Translations under genes and position numbers: made by a program | NCBI GenBank assembly: GCA_030682795.1 | Contig: JAUXNJ010000040.1 | Coordinates: forward strand, 178,272-242,271 | Direction of reading: 5' to 3' | Source of the DNA: Sphingobacteriaceae bacterium | GTDB lineage: Bacteria > Bacteroidota > Bacteroidia > UBA7662 | DNA: 64,000 nt | Part shown: positions 34,689 through 44,204 of the stretch, one piece after another | Layout of the letters: every line of letters begins with the position of its first letter | How positions within the stretch are numbered: position 1 is the stretch's first letter | Notes under the pieces: model-generated | What the model was told of the DNA's origin: nothing | Databases searched by the model: none | What the model saw: the letters and a program-made list of their open reading frames with translations, nothing else

Positions 34689-37106
34689 TCATTTCAACTG
34701 GTTTTTACGGGCGAAATAATTGGTAAGGACCGTGGCGCTCAGCACCACACTGATGCTGCTTACAGGCATCAAAATAGCGCTTACCACAGGGGTCAAGGCA
34801 CCGGTAAGGGCAAAACTCAAACCTACTGTATTATATAGGAGCGATAAACTAAGGTTGGCGAAAATCACCTTCCGGCTATCTCGGGCAAAAGCAAGTATGT
34901 GGTGCATCGTGGGCACTACCTGGCCTTCCATAATTACGTCGCTGGCCGGGGTAAATTGGCCCGCTTGCTCGCTAACAGCCACTCCAATAGAGGCCTGCTG
35001 CAAGGCACCGGCGTCGTTCAAGCCGTCGCCCACCATCATCACCATTTGTGCACCCGCTTTTTGGCGCGCGCTGATGTAATCGAGTTTGTCGCTGGGCGAC
35101 TGCCGGAAGTGCAAATCGGCTTTTTCGCCAAAAATGGGCTGCAGTACACTGGCTTCTTGGTCGCCATCGCCCGAAAGCAAGCTCAGGCGGTAGTGCTGCC
35201 CCATGCTTTGGATGCTATCAGCAATATGCGGCCGGTAGGCGTTTATGAAACGGATGTGGCCCAGGAGTACACCATCAATTTGTACGTATACCAAGCTGGC
35301 TTCGGTATTCAGCGCGCTTCCAGCTAAATCAAGCAAAGCGGCACTACCTACTTTTACAATGTGCTTCTCGATGATGGCTACAATGCCTTTGCCTTTTACC
35401 TCATCAAAAAGTTGCACTTCTTCAAAAGGGGCTTCGTCAAAAGCATTGGCAATTTGCCGACTCAAAGGGTGGGTGCTGTTGCGACAAGCGGTTTTGATTA
35501 AGCTGCGCTCATAAGCAGTAAGCGAAATGCCCGAAAAATCAAGTTTGTTATTTTCAGCAGTGGTTAGGGTGCCGGTTTTGTCGAATACAATTTCGTCGAC
35601 CTGACTCAGCTTATCGACCACTACGCTGTTTTTGACGAAAAACTTGTTGCGACCGAGGATGCGGATGGCATTGCCGAAGGTGAAAGGGGCGGAAAGGGCC
35701 AAGGCGCAGGGACAAGCAATGATCAACACGGCTGCGAATACCTGGAAAGCAGTTTGTGGACTGCTGGGGAACCAATACACCAAGCCGCCAATGGCCAATG
35801 CAATCACTGCTGGTGTAAAATACTGGGCAATGCGGTCGGTAATGGTTTTAAAGCGGTCGTCGTGCTTTTTGCTGAAGCTCTCGTGATTCCAAAGTTTGGT
35901 GAGATAGCCTTGCGACACCTTTTTAATGACTTCCATTTGAACGGCAGCCCCCATGATTTTGCCGCCAGCATAAATCACATCCCCGCGAAAACGCTCTTGC
36001 GGGTGACTTTCGCCGGTTACAAAGCTGTAGTCGATGAGGCAGCGGTTGGCAATGAGGATGGCATCGGCGGGAATTACTTCCTCGTTGCGCACCAAGATGC
36101 GGTCGCCGGGCTCAAGCTTGTCAATCGCTACTTCCTCTTCCTGGCTGCCGCGCAAACGAGTGATGCCAAGGGGAAAAAACGATCTAAAATCGCGTTCAAA
36201 GCTAAATTCGTCGTAGGTTTTTTGCTGGAAGAAGCGGCCGAGCAATAAAAAGAAGATCAAGCCCGTGAGCGAATCGAGGTAGCCGTAGCCAATGCCCGTA
36301 ATGATTTCAAAAACCGAGCGGCCAAAGAGCACCACCATGCCGAGGGCAATGGGAATGTCGATGTTGAGGATGCCTTTTTTGAGGCCAGTCCATGCCGATT
36401 GCAAGTAGCCCAAGCCGCTGTAAGCAAGCACAGGAATGGATAACAGTATGCTGAGGGTATGAATGGTGGCTTGCACCATGGGCTCGTCGAGACCACCCGT
36501 GCTGAGGTATTCGGGGAAGCTGAGCAGCATCACATTGCCAAAGGCAAAGCCTGCCACCGCCAATTTGCGAATGAGCTGCTTTTTCTCTGGGTCGATGGCT
36601 TGTTTGTGGCCGAGTTTGTGGTTGAGGTCGGGACCGTAACCCAATTCGTGCAACATAATCACCAAGCTTTTTAAGCTAATGCCTGGTTTGCGCACGGTAA
36701 TGCTGATTTCTTTGCGGGAGAAGTCGATTTTGCTCTCCGAAATGCTGCTTTCAAAGCGATAAAGTTGCTCTAACAGATACACACAAGCGGTGCAATGGAT
36801 TTGCGGCAGGCGGAAGCTTACGCGATATTGCTGTTCGTCTTCATAGTCTATCAAATTGCGTTGCAAATCGATGTCGTTGAGGTGATTAAAACGTGCCTCG
36901 TCGATGCTGCCCGGTTTGCTGATGCTGCCCTCCTGCATGCGATAGAAATCGCACATATTGTTTTCAGCCAGCAGCTGGTATACGCTTTCACAACCCTGAC
37001 AGCAAAAAGCTTGTTTTTGAGCGTTCAGAATCGATCCGTCGCAGCTATCGCCGCAATGAGTACAGCTATGAACTGGTGCAGAGGTGTATGTAGTCTTGAA
37101 TTGCAT
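34689..37106 (-). CDS. ccoI: CcoI, copper-exporting P1B-type ATPase
   Basis: 805 residues. An N-terminal Cys-rich zinc-ribbon-like part (CTHCGDSC, then FCCQGCESVY) precedes a heavy-metal-associated domain with IHCTACVYLLEQL. Eight membrane segments include the CPC copper site near residue 465; the DKTGTLT phosphorylation motif is near 507 and GDGLNDAGALQQA near 720. In cbb3 loci this pump (FixI/CcoI) exports copper to the periplasm for oxidase assembly. First gene of the minus-strand cbb3 locus. TTTCTTTG (one mismatch from the -7 consensus) lies ~20 bases before the start. Confidence 0.95.
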   Translation of the reverse strand: MQFKTTYTSAPVHSCTHCGDSCDGSILNAQKQAFCCQGCESVYQLLAENNMCDFYRMQEGSISKPGSIDEARFNHLNDIDLQRNLIDYEDEQQYRVSFRLPQIHCTACVYLLEQLYRFESSISESKIDFSRKEISITVRKPGISLKSLVIMLHELGYGPDLNHKLGHKQAIDPEKKQLIRKLAVAGFAFGNVMLLSFPEYLSTGGLDEPMVQATIHTLSILLSIPVLAYSGLGYLQSAWTGLKKGILNIDIPIALGMVVLFGRSVFEIITGIGYGYLDSLTGLIFFLLLGRFFQQKTYDEFSFERDFRSFFPLGITRLRGSQEEEVAIDKLEPGDRILVRNEEVIPADAILIANRCLIDYSFVTGESHPQERFRGDVIYAGGKIMGAAVQMEVIKKVSQGYLTKLWNHESFSKKHDDRFKTITDRIAQYFTPAVIALAIGGLVYWFPSSPQTAFQVFAAVLIIACPCALALSAPFTFGNAIRILGRNKFFVKNSVVVDKLSQVDEIVFDKTGTLTTAENNKLDFSGISLTAYERSLIKTACRNSTHPLSRQIANAFDEAPFEEVQLFDEVKGKGIVAIIEKHIVKVGSAALLDLAGSALNTEASLVYVQIDGVLLGHIRFINAYRPHIADSIQSMGQHYRLSLLSGDGDQEASVLQPIFGEKADLHFRQSPSDKLDYISARQKAGAQMVMMVGDGLNDAGALQQASIGVAVSEQAGQFTPASDVIMEGQVVPTMHHILAFARDSRKVIFANLSLSLLYNTVGLSFALTGALTPVVSAILMPVSSISVVLSATVLTNYFARKNQLK

Positions 37107-37236
37107 TGGAATAGATATGCAAAGAAAGAAAAGATATTTGAATATTAAGATAAGATTGTCCGAATATTTTTAACATTATTTTTCTGCTGAGCACATTATT
37201 TAATCTGCTAGCAGTAGGAAGCAAACTTTTATGTCA

Positions 37237-37244
37237 TAACTTTG
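37237..37244 (+). promoter_or_regulatory. Promoter -7 element of the cytochrome c gene
   Basis: TAACTTTG matches TAnnTTTG; predicted transcript start ~37251, giving a leader of ~17 bases. I see no TTTG at the right distance, and no clear Fnr-type dyad. Confidence 0.45.
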
Positions 37245-37267
37245 TCATATAGAAATTACAAAACGAA

Positions 37268-37732
37268 ATGAACATGAATACGAACAAATGGATGTTGAGC
37301 CTGGCCTTATTGGCAGGTGTAAGTGTGATGGTAGCTTGTGGTGGCGGTGAAAAAGCCGAAGAAACAACAACGACTGAAGCTGCGCCAGTGGCCGAAGAGC
37401 CTATGGCTGAGGTTTGGGTAGCCCCTGCATCTGCAAAGGCCGTTGCGAATCCATTCAAAGCAGATGCCGCTTCAATTGAAAAAGGCAAGGGCATTTTTAC
37501 ACAGTACTGTGTAAGCTGTCATGGCGAAGACGGCAAGGCTGAAGTGCCAGCTGGTTTGGCGGTAAAAGCGGCTAACCTGGTTGACAAAACGCCTGCTCAA
37601 ACCGATGGTGAAATTCACTGGAAACTCCTCAATGGCAAAGGCGCCATGTTGAAAATTTCAACTTATGGCATCAGCGACGAAGACGGCTGGCATTTGATTA
37701 ACTACGTGCGCACTTTGGCGGCACAAGGTTAA
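37268..37732 (+). CDS. Cytochrome c lipoprotein
   Basis: 154 residues. The signal peptide ends in lipobox VMVAC (Cys24), so it is membrane anchored. A Glu/Thr/Ala-rich linker (residues 28-60) leads to a mono-heme cytochrome c domain with heme site CVSCH (81-85) and a likely axial Met in KGAMLKIS. Divergent from ccoI, it may be an electron donor to the cbb3 oxidase or part of another chain; that link is inference from position. Confidence 0.88.
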   Translation: MNMNTNKWMLSLALLAGVSVMVACGGGEKAEETTTTEAAPVAEEPMAEVWVAPASAKAVANPFKADAASIEKGKGIFTQYCVSCHGEDGKAEVPAGLAVKAANLVDKTPAQTDGEIHWKLLNGKGAMLKISTYGISDEDGWHLINYVRTLAAQG

Positions 37733-37754
37733 TCCTTTCTAACGCCTCTGATAC

Positions 37755-37789
37755 ATGCCCGGTTTGCAAATGCAAATCGGGCATTTTTC
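37755..37789 (+). terminator. Terminator after the cytochrome c gene
   Basis: A 13-bp stem (37755-37767 with 37772-37784, one G-U), a 4-base loop and a short T run. It starts 23 bases after the stop. Confidence 0.85.
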
Positions 37790-37868
37790 ATTTCGTAAAA
37801 AGCAGTATTTTGCGAACTACTTGCCACTGCCCTGTGGTGGTCGAGCCATAACAATCAATTTTTTGTCC

Positions 37869-38549
37869 ATGAAATATGTTTTTTTAGTTGCCAGCTTGCT
37901 GCTGAGCGGTATAGTACAGGCACAATCCTTTAGTGAGCTTTGGTACACCGAATTGAGTGTGGATAGTTTTTTTAATACCGAAGCGGCAAAAGCTACCATC
38001 GATGTTGAAAATCCAAACATTGCCTTATTAAACGCCGCCATTTTTTTTGCCACCAACGAAGCACGCATCAAAAAAAAGCTGGAGTCTTTTAAATACGATG
38101 CCATCTTAGAAAAAGCAGCAGAATTTCACAGCGACGAAATGCGGGCAAAGCGCTTTTTCAACCATATCAATAAAACCGATAAGGAAAATCGAACTCCTCA
38201 GCAACGTATTGCCAATAAAGGTGGGGAATTTGATGCCACCGGCGAAAACATCATCGAGCTACCTCCGTATAAAACAGGGCCAAAAGGCGAATATGATGTG
38301 TCCAAAAATACAGATGGCACCTTTTCGTTTTTGGCTTTGAATGGAAAGCCGCTAAAAGTACTCAGCTACGGTGATTTTGCCCGTGCCGCGGTCAAGTTGT
38401 GGATGCAGTCGCCCGAGCACAAAGCCAACATCCTGAATAAAAACTTCTCCCACCTGGGTTGCGGCGTTTCTATTGAGGAAGATCCTTTTAAGTTTAAGTC
38501 GCTGCCCATGGCCCTTGCTACCCAAAATTTCGGTGGATATAAAGAATAA
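37869..38549 (+). CDS. Secreted CAP-domain (SCP-like) protein
   Basis: 226 residues with a signal peptide (MKYVFLVASLLLSGIVQAQ). The CAP/PR-1 fold is indicated by AAEFHSDEMRAKRFFNHIN, GENIIELPPYK and AVKLWMQSPEHKANILNKNF, which ends in the conserved HLGCGVS. Bacterial members are extracellular or periplasmic with mostly unknown function. The start at 37869 is set by the signal peptide; the frame is open upstream into the terminator. Confidence 0.88.
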   Translation: MKYVFLVASLLLSGIVQAQSFSELWYTELSVDSFFNTEAAKATIDVENPNIALLNAAIFFATNEARIKKKLESFKYDAILEKAAEFHSDEMRAKRFFNHINKTDKENRTPQQRIANKGGEFDATGENIIELPPYKTGPKGEYDVSKNTDGTFSFLALNGKPLKVLSYGDFARAAVKLWMQSPEHKANILNKNFSHLGCGVSIEEDPFKFKSLPMALATQNFGGYKE

Positions 38550-38669
38550 AGCGCGGCTAGCAGGACTATTTATCGAGTTGAATTTCTGTGAATGTTGCAA
38601 ATAATCACTGCAGGGATGTAAGGCTTGGGCAGGAGATTAGCTGCAATTTTGCTTATTCAATACGAAACC

Positions 38670-38978
38670 ATGAAAAAGCAATTTGTTTACATCCTGGCCT
38701 TTGCCGCGGTCATGAGCATCACTCCAAACTTTTCACAGGCAGCACCGCCTGTAAAAGCACCTATGTCGCAAGCCGATGAGCAAGCCGCTAAGGCTTTGGT
38801 CGAGCGCCTCGAGCAAATCAAGGCCATGGACCGCAGCGAAATGAGCAGCGCCGAAAAGAAAGAATTGCGTCAAGAAACCAAGGCCATCAAAAAAGAGTTG
38901 AAAGCCCTCGGTGGTGGTATCTACATATCAGCTGGCGCCGTTATCATCATTTTGTTGCTCTTGATTTTATTCTTTTAA
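38670..38978 (+). CDS. Small exported membrane protein of unknown function
   Basis: 102 residues: signal peptide (MKKQFVYILAFAAVMSI, cleavage near SQA), a charged amphipathic helix or coiled coil (residues ~32-80, rich in E, K, A), then a C-terminal membrane helix after GGGIYISAG. Small proteins with this layout are frequent in Bacteroidota and uncharacterised. It is flanked by its own upstream gap and a terminator downstream. Confidence 0.72.
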   Translation: MKKQFVYILAFAAVMSITPNFSQAAPPVKAPMSQADEQAAKALVERLEQIKAMDRSEMSSAEKKELRQETKAIKKELKALGGGIYISAGAVIIILLLLILFF

Positions 38979-39060
38979 GAGGCAGTAGCTCCTTGCACGC
39001 CAGCAACGTTAACGGTTGAAAGGATGCTGCAGGTATAAAATATTTCTGTACAAAAAGAAA

Positions 39061-39089
39061 ATGGTCGGTACGCAATGCCGGCCATTTTT
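39061..39089 (+). terminator. Terminator upstream of the pyrophosphatase gene
   Basis: An 8-bp stem (39061-39068 with 39078-39085, one G-U) is followed by a T run. It ends transcripts of the small membrane protein gene. Confidence 0.75.
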
Positions 39090-39173
39090 GTGTTCCAACG
39101 GCATTAAAACCGACTTTTTAGACCGATTCTGCCTGACTTTTCAAATTTGGCTTGGCAAAGCCTGACGATATAC

Positions 39174-39203
39174 TTTGTGAAACGATCTTAACTTATATCT
39201 TTG
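39174..39203 (+). promoter_or_regulatory. Promoter of the membrane pyrophosphatase gene
   Basis: TTTG at 39174-39177, 18-base spacer, TATCTTTG at 39196-39203: both elements match the Bacteroidota consensus. Predicted start ~39210, 22 bases before the ATG. Confidence 0.7.
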
Positions 39204-39231
39204 CCAAATCTTAAAAATAACGATAAGTCTA

Positions 39232-41589
39232 ATGAGTTCAATTCTTTACATCATTCCCGTAATCGGTATCGTGGGCCTCGTGTTCACCTTTATCCGGTCG
39301 AGCTGGGTGTCGAAGCAAGATGCTGGCACCGACAAGATGAAAAAAATCGCTGGTCACATTGCTGAAGGCGCCATGGCCTTTTTAAAGGCAGAGTACCGTG
39401 TTTTGGCTGTTTTTGTTGTGGCAGTGGCCATTTTGTTGGCTTTTGCTAACAACAACGAGAATTCTTCACCGCTGGTGGGATTGTCGTTCATCATCGGCGC
39501 CCTTTGTTCAGGTTTGGCCGGTTATATCGGTATGAAAGTGGCTACCAAAGCCAACGTTCGCACCGCCAATGCCGCTCGTACGAGCTTGGGTAAGGCCCTC
39601 GAAATTGCTTTCACCGGTGGCTCAGTAATGGGTTTGGGCGTGGTAGGCTTAGGCGTACTCGGTTTGAGCACGCTGTTCATCATTTACAGCCATATGTTTG
39701 GTACCGATACGGCTGCCAATCTTAACCGCGTGATTACCATCATCACCGGCTTTTCTTTTGGTGCCTCTTCTATCGCCCTCTTTGCGCGCGTAGGTGGTGG
39801 TATTTACACCAAGGCGGCCGACGTGGGCGCCGACCTCGTAGGTAAGGTAGAAGCAGGTATTCCAGAAGACCACCCTTTGAATCCTGCTACCATCGCCGAC
39901 AACGTAGGTGATAACGTAGGTGACGTGGCTGGTATGGGTGCCGACTTGTTTGAGTCGTATGTAGGCTCTATCATTGGTACCATGGTTTTGGGTGCTGCCT
40001 TCATGGCCCCTGGCTTTGTAGATCAGTTTAATGGTCTCTCAGGCGTATTGCTGCCCTTGGTTTTGGCTGCAGTAGGCATCATCATGTCGATCTTCGGTAC
40101 TTTCTTTGTGAAAGTAAAAGAAGGTGGCGATCCACAAAGAGCCCTCAACACCGGTGAGTTTTTGTCGGCCGGTTTGATGATCGTAGCTTCTTACTTCATC
40201 ATCAAGTGGATGTTGCCAGAGACTTGGGTATTCAACGATATGTTGTACGGCGTACAGCGTGAAATGACCTCAACCGGTATCTTTATCGCTACCATCATTG
40301 GTTTGGTGGCTGGATTGCTGGTAGGTTTGGTAACCGAATATTACACAGGTACAGGCAAAAAGCCGGTGATGTCGATTGTAAACCAGTCTTCAACCGGTGC
40401 CGCCACCAACATCATCGCTGGTTTGGGCGTGGGTATGATGAGTACCGCTATTCCTATCTTAATCATCGCTTCGAGCATCATCGGTGCGTTCCACTTTGGT
40501 GGTTTGTATGGCATTGCTATTGCAGCGGTGGGCATGCTTGCCAACACCGGCATTCAGTTGGCAGTAGACGCTTACGGTCCGATTTCTGACAATGCTGGTG
40601 GTATTGCTGAAATGAGCGAATTGCCGAAGGAAGTGCGTCAGCGTACCGACAAACTCGACGCTGTAGGTAACACTACTGCTGCCATTGGTAAAGGTTTTGC
40701 CATTGCATCGGCTGCTTTAACGGCTTTGGCTTTGTTTGGTGCCTTCATGACCTCTGCACAAATTTCAAGCATCGACTTATCGAAGGCCACTGTTATGGCT
40801 TGTTTATTCGTAGGTGCCATGTTGCCATTCGTATTCTCGGCCATGGCCATGGGTGCGGTAGGTCGTGCTGCAATGGCCATGATCACAGAAGTACGTCGCC
40901 AGTTTGCCGATATCCCACCTTTGAAAGCTGCTTTGGCAGTGATGCGTAAGAATGGCGATACCGAAATGAAGGACTGGAGTGCTGAAGATCAGAAGATTTT
41001 CCAGGATGCCGACGGTGTAGCCGAATATGGCAAGTGCGTAGAAATTTCTACCGCTGCCGCCATTCGTGAGATGGTGTTGCCAGGTGTATTGGCGGTAGTT
41101 TCTCCGGTAATCATTGGCTTTACCTTTGGTGCAGAAGCCTTGGGTGGTTTGTTGGCCGGTGTAACGGTTTCGGGCGTGTTGATGGCGATTTTCCAGTCGA
41201 ATGCTGGTGGCGCTTGGGACAATGCCAAGAAGATGTTCGAAGAAGGTGTAACCATCAATGGCGAGAAGTTTTACAAGAAGTCGGAGCCGCACAAGGCAGC
41301 TGTAGTAGGTGATACCGTAGGTGATCCATTCAAAGATACTTCAGGACCATCTCTCAACATTTTGTTGAAGTTGATCTCTGTGGTAGCCTTGGTTATCGCC
41401 CCTATCATCATGGATGTAGATGGTAAAAACACTTTGCCAGTTGCTGAGCCTCAAGTAGAAATGCTGATGGAGAATGCTACTGAAGTGGCTCCAGCCAAAG
41501 GCGATGCTGCCGTTGCTGCCGAAATGGAAGCCATGGAAGCCGAAACTGCTGACGGCAATGGAGAGGCGAATGCCAATAGACAGCAATAA
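39232..41589 (+). CDS. hppA: Membrane-bound ion-translocating pyrophosphatase, K+-dependent type
   Basis: 785 residues with ~16 membrane segments. It hydrolyses cytoplasmic pyrophosphate and pumps Na+ or H+. The substrate site includes [19 protein letters not shown] and [20 protein letters not shown]; a second cluster is [29 protein letters not shown] carries Ala where K+-independent enzymes have Lys, pointing to a K+-dependent enzyme, often Na+-pumping. The last ~45 residues form an acidic, Ala/Glu-rich tail that is not part of the usual core. Confidence 0.95.
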   Translation: MSSILYIIPVIGIVGLVFTFIRSSWVSKQDAGTDKMKKIAGHIAEGAMAFLKAEYRVLAVFVVAVAILLAFANNNENSSPLVGLSFIIGALCSGLAGYIGMKVATKANVRTANAARTSLGKALEIAFTGGSVMGLGVVGLGVLGLSTLFIIYSHMFGTDTAANLNRVITIITGFSFGASSIALFARVGGGIYTKAADVGADLVGKVEAGIPEDHPLNPATIADNVGDNVGDVAGMGADLFESYVGSIIGTMVLGAAFMAPGFVDQFNGLSGVLLPLVLAAVGIIMSIFGTFFVKVKEGGDPQRALNTGEFLSAGLMIVASYFIIKWMLPETWVFNDMLYGVQREMTSTGIFIATIIGLVAGLLVGLVTEYYTGTGKKPVMSIVNQSSTGAATNIIAGLGVGMMSTAIPILIIASSIIGAFHFGGLYGIAIAAVGMLANTGIQLAVDAYGPISDNAGGIAEMSELPKEVRQRTDKLDAVGNTTAAIGKGFAIASAALTALALFGAFMTSAQISSIDLSKATVMACLFVGAMLPFVFSAMAMGAVGRAAMAMITEVRRQFADIPPLKAALAVMRKNGDTEMKDWSAEDQKIFQDADGVAEYGKCVEISTAAAIREMVLPGVLAVVSPVIIGFTFGAEALGGLLAGVTVSGVLMAIFQSNAGGAWDNAKKMFEEGVTINGEKFYKKSEPHKAAVVGDTVGDPFKDTSGPSLNILLKLISVVALVIAPIIMDVDGKNTLPVAEPQVEMLMENATEVAPAKGDAAVAAEMEAMEAETADGNGEANANRQQ

Positions 41590-41611
41590 GCAACTTCATA
41601 ATTATTTAACG

Positions 41612-41641
41612 ACCCTGGTCCTTGTGGATCAGGGTTTTTTT
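41612..41641 (+). terminator. Terminator after hppA
   Basis: A 9-bp stem (41612-41620 with 41627-41635, one G-U) is followed by a run of seven T. Confidence 0.85.
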
Positions 41642-41701
41642 GTGTTTATTGTTTTTTATGGCTTTGTTTTTGTGCAGCCTGAATGAACTTAAAAAACAAT
41701 C

Positions 41702-42319
41702 ATGAAGAAGCTTTTAATGTACAGTTTGTTGGTCGGACTTTTGAGCAGCATGCAGGTAGTAGCGCAACCTACGAGTGGACAGTATTATGGGACTTTGAGA
41801 AGTATCCATTTTAATCATCAATATATACTTCAACAGAACCCAAATACGCAGCTGCAGGATGTGCAGCGGTATGCAGACGTGAGTATTCATCTACAAGCCG
41901 GTAAAATGATTTCGGAACACACTTCAGTTGGTGTTGGACTGATTGTTGGCTATGATTTTCTAGAATATTTTAGCAGTTTTAGGAATGCTCCCCAACTTGG
42001 ATTGAGTGTTTTAGGAAGGAGGTGGTTCCCACTTTACAAAAGTGTACTTGCCCATATAGATGTGCAGGCAAGCTACGCTTATCAATGGAGTTGGTCAGGT
42101 TTGGTAGATGAATCTCACAACATTAATTTAGGCCTGATGCCTGGACTGAGTTGGTTTTTTCATCCTAAATGGTCATTGGAGGGTCGTATAAGTGGTGTGC
42201 AAATGAATTACCGCAAATTTGAAGCTGTATTTGTACCTGCTAGAGATGGAAGGCAGTTTAATATGACCTACAATGTGAATCCGCTGGCTATGCAGTTCGC
42301 CATCAGCCGCTTTTTCTAA
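41702..42319 (+). CDS. Outer-membrane beta-barrel-like protein of unknown function
   Basis: 205 residues with a signal peptide (MKKLLMYSLLVGLLSSMQ, cleavage near VVAQ). Alternating hydrophobic strands, aromatic girdles and a C-terminal Phe (SRFF) suggest an 8-stranded outer-membrane barrel of the OmpX/PorT-like sort. I do not recognise the family. It stands alone between two terminators or hairpins. Confidence 0.68.
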   Translation: MKKLLMYSLLVGLLSSMQVVAQPTSGQYYGTLRSIHFNHQYILQQNPNTQLQDVQRYADVSIHLQAGKMISEHTSVGVGLIVGYDFLEYFSSFRNAPQLGLSVLGRRWFPLYKSVLAHIDVQASYAYQWSWSGLVDESHNINLGLMPGLSWFFHPKWSLEGRISGVQMNYRKFEAVFVPARDGRQFNMTYNVNPLAMQFAISRFF

Positions 42320-42346
42320 ATATCCTGCAAGTTAAGGCTAGAATAT

Positions 42347-42400
42347 TTCATAAGGACACCGAGCTACAGATATCTCCGTGAGCTCAGTGTCCTCCGTGTT
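42347..42400. repeat. Palindromic intergenic element (CACGGAG-type)
   Basis: Arms AGGACACCGAGCT and AGCTCAGTGTCCT are nearly complementary, and CTCCGTG occurs twice (around 42375 and 42390). It sits between convergent genes and could act as a bidirectional terminator; the same motif style is seen in dispersed intergenic repeats of many bacteria. Confidence 0.45.
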
Positions 42401-42404
42401 TTAC

Positions 42405-42878
42405 CTAATTCATCCAAGCCCCATACATCCATACCAGCTTCTCCTGCTCGCGGATGTAGTCGCTCATAAGCGCGTTGGTGCCTTCATCGCCGGCCTCTGC
42501 CGACATATCGAGCAACTCACGCTCCAGTACCAATATCTTTTGAAAGCTGTCTAAGATGGCGCCAATGGCTTCCCTGCCTGCAGTTACATCTTTGGCTTCT
42601 TTTACATTCGACAAACCGAGGTAATCGGTATAGGTGTGAATCGGGGTATGGCCAAGCGTAAGTACCCGCTCAGCTATTTCATCTATTTTAAGGATGAGGT
42701 TGTTATAAAGCTCTTCGAACTTCACATGCAATTCAAAGAATTTTTCGCCCTTGATGTTCCAATGAAAACCCCGGGTATTCATGTAAAATACCTGATAATT
42801 GGCTAATAGTGTATTGAGTTTGGCGGCGAGTTCGGCTGATTTGTTGGGGTCGAGCCCAATGCGATTAACTTGTTTCAT
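42405..42878 (-). CDS. Dps/ferritin-like DNA-protection protein
   Basis: 157 residues of the Dps family, which assemble into a 12-mer that oxidises and stores iron and shields DNA. The ferroxidase ligands are spread over FHWNIKGEKFFELHVKFEELY and LKIDEIAERVLTLGHTP. The lysine-rich tail of E. coli Dps is absent. Single gene; I see no clear OxyR or Fur site. Confidence 0.9.
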   Translation of the reverse strand: MKQVNRIGLDPNKSAELAAKLNTLLANYQVFYMNTRGFHWNIKGEKFFELHVKFEELYNNLILKIDEIAERVLTLGHTPIHTYTDYLGLSNVKEAKDVTAGREAIGAILDSFQKILVLERELLDMSAEAGDEGTNALMSDYIREQEKLVWMYGAWMN

Positions 42879-42930
42879 ATGCTTTCGTTTATGTATATAT
42901 CAACGCAGCTACTGTAGAATCGTTCAGAAA

Positions 42931-42960
42931 CAAAAAATCCCGCCGAAGCGGGATTTTGAA
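42931..42960 (-). terminator. Terminator of the lipoprotein gene
   Basis: A 10-bp stem (42934-42943 with 42948-42957) with loop CGAA; A and T runs on both sides make it bidirectional. The same stem and loop recur at 48914-48935. Confidence 0.88.
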
Positions 42961-42971
42961 AGTGGTTTTGA

Positions 42972-43484
42972 TTAAGGTATCCGCTCGAAGCTTTCGATCA
43001 AGGTGCCAGAAATCTGACCTGTTTGCTGGCCCTGCGAATTCACAATGGCCAAGGTGATGTTTGGAACCACACGGCGCAAGGAGGTAGAATCGATGAGTTG
43101 TAAATCCAGTCCGTTGCCACCTGCAGTTGGAGCAAGGCTCACAAAAGTGCTGTCGTTATTAAACGACCAACTAAAGGCAGGCGATGGGTTAGCTTGGGTA
43201 GCCATGAAGGTGCCTTCCGCTGTACCGGTACGGTTAGCAGCAAAAGTAAGCCTCCAATTGGTTGCGCCCACAATGTTGATATTCGACGTGTCTGTTCGGC
43301 CGTTTTCAATCATCCGATGCTGCTTTATCTTCCACGTTTTAGCAGTTAATTGTTGCGTGCGGGTAGGAGGAGCAGGTGTATTGGGCGTATTTGGTGTATT
43401 CGGTGTAGGATTGTCTTTCTTACAAGCCGTTACCGCTAAAATGCCGGCCACCAATACCAGCGCTAAGTTTCTGTTTAATTTCAT
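42972..43484 (-). CDS. Lipocalin-like lipoprotein of unknown function
   Basis: 170 residues. The lipobox VTAC (Cys21) follows a short signal. A low-complexity linker of NTP repeats (residues ~26-37, encoded by a 9-base repeat around 43375-43405) precedes a domain with LTAKTWKIKQHRMIENG and NWRLTFAANRTGTAEGTF, typical of the small lipocalin-like beta-barrel lipoproteins of Bacteroidota. Ligand unknown. Confidence 0.72.
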   Translation of the reverse strand: MKLNRNLALVLVAGILAVTACKKDNPTPNTPNTPNTPAPPTRTQQLTAKTWKIKQHRMIENGRTDTSNINIVGATNWRLTFAANRTGTAEGTFMATQANPSPAFSWSFNNDSTFVSLAPTAGGNGLDLQLIDSTSLRRVVPNITLAIVNSQGQQTGQISGTLIESFERIP

Positions 43485-43574
43485 GAGATGCTTGATTTTG
43501 ATTGGCGAATATAAATTTCTTTTCGATTTGTTGCGCTATTTGCTTTTGATTTTCAAACGCTTGAGGATTGAAAA

Positions 43575-44195
43575 TTAAAACAAGCCGTTTAATTCCGCCT
43601 CAATTTTATTGATGATGCTGCCCAAATCCTCAGGTTTATCTGCAAAGTTGAGGTTATCGACATCAATAATAAGCAGCTTGCCAATGGTGTAGGTATCAAT
43701 CCAGGCTTCGTAACGCTCGTTCAGGCGGCGCAGGTAGTCGAGTCGGATGCTGTCTTCGTATTCCCGACCACGGCGTTGGATTTGCTTGACAAGGGTAGGC
43801 ACTGAGGCACGCAGGTAAATGAGCAAGTCGGGCGGCTGCACCATGCTGCTCACCGCGTCAAAAAGCGAGCGGTAGTTTTCGTAATCACGGCCCGTCATCA
43901 GGCCCATGCTGTGCAAATTGGGCGCAAAAATATGGGCGTCTTCATAAATGGTGCGGTCTTGCACCACCGCCTTGGGCAACTGCCGAATTTCTTGCAGCTG
44001 CCGAAAGCGCGAGTTCAGGAAGTAGATCTGCAGGTTGAATGACCAACGTTGCATGTCTTCGTAAAAGTCGTTCAAATAAGGATTGTTGTCTACATCCTCG
44101 TAATGTGGCTCCCAATTGTAATGTTTGGCGAGCAGGTTGGTGAGGGTGGTTTTCCCTGAGCCAATGTTGCCGGCGATGGCGATGTGTTGTCCCAT
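43575..44195 (-). CDS. Deoxynucleoside kinase
   Basis: 206 residues of the dNK/dGK/dAK family: P-loop GNIGSGKTTL at residues ~8-17, EDVDNNPYLNDFYEDM, the DRTIYEDAHIF motif and a lid with RRGREYEDSI. It phosphorylates deoxynucleosides in the salvage path. It lies 9 bases downstream of trpS and is likely co-transcribed. Confidence 0.9.
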   Translation of the reverse strand: MGQHIAIAGNIGSGKTTLTNLLAKHYNWEPHYEDVDNNPYLNDFYEDMQRWSFNLQIYFLNSRFRQLQEIRQLPKAVVQDRTIYEDAHIFAPNLHSMGLMTGRDYENYRSLFDAVSSMVQPPDLLIYLRASVPTLVKQIQRRGREYEDSIRLDYLRRLNERYEAWIDTYTIGKLLIIDVDNLNFADKPEDLGSIINKIEAELNGLF

Positions 44196-44204
44196 TTGTA
44201 CTAC

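Noticed and set aside
37107..37267. Fnr-type operator controlling ccoI and the cytochrome gene
   Set aside because: I looked for a TTGAT-N4-ATCAA dyad in this divergent region and did not find a convincing one.
43373..43405. Tandem repeat as possible CRISPR or minisatellite
   Set aside because: It is a 9-base in-frame repeat coding an NTP linker in a lipoprotein, with no spacers.
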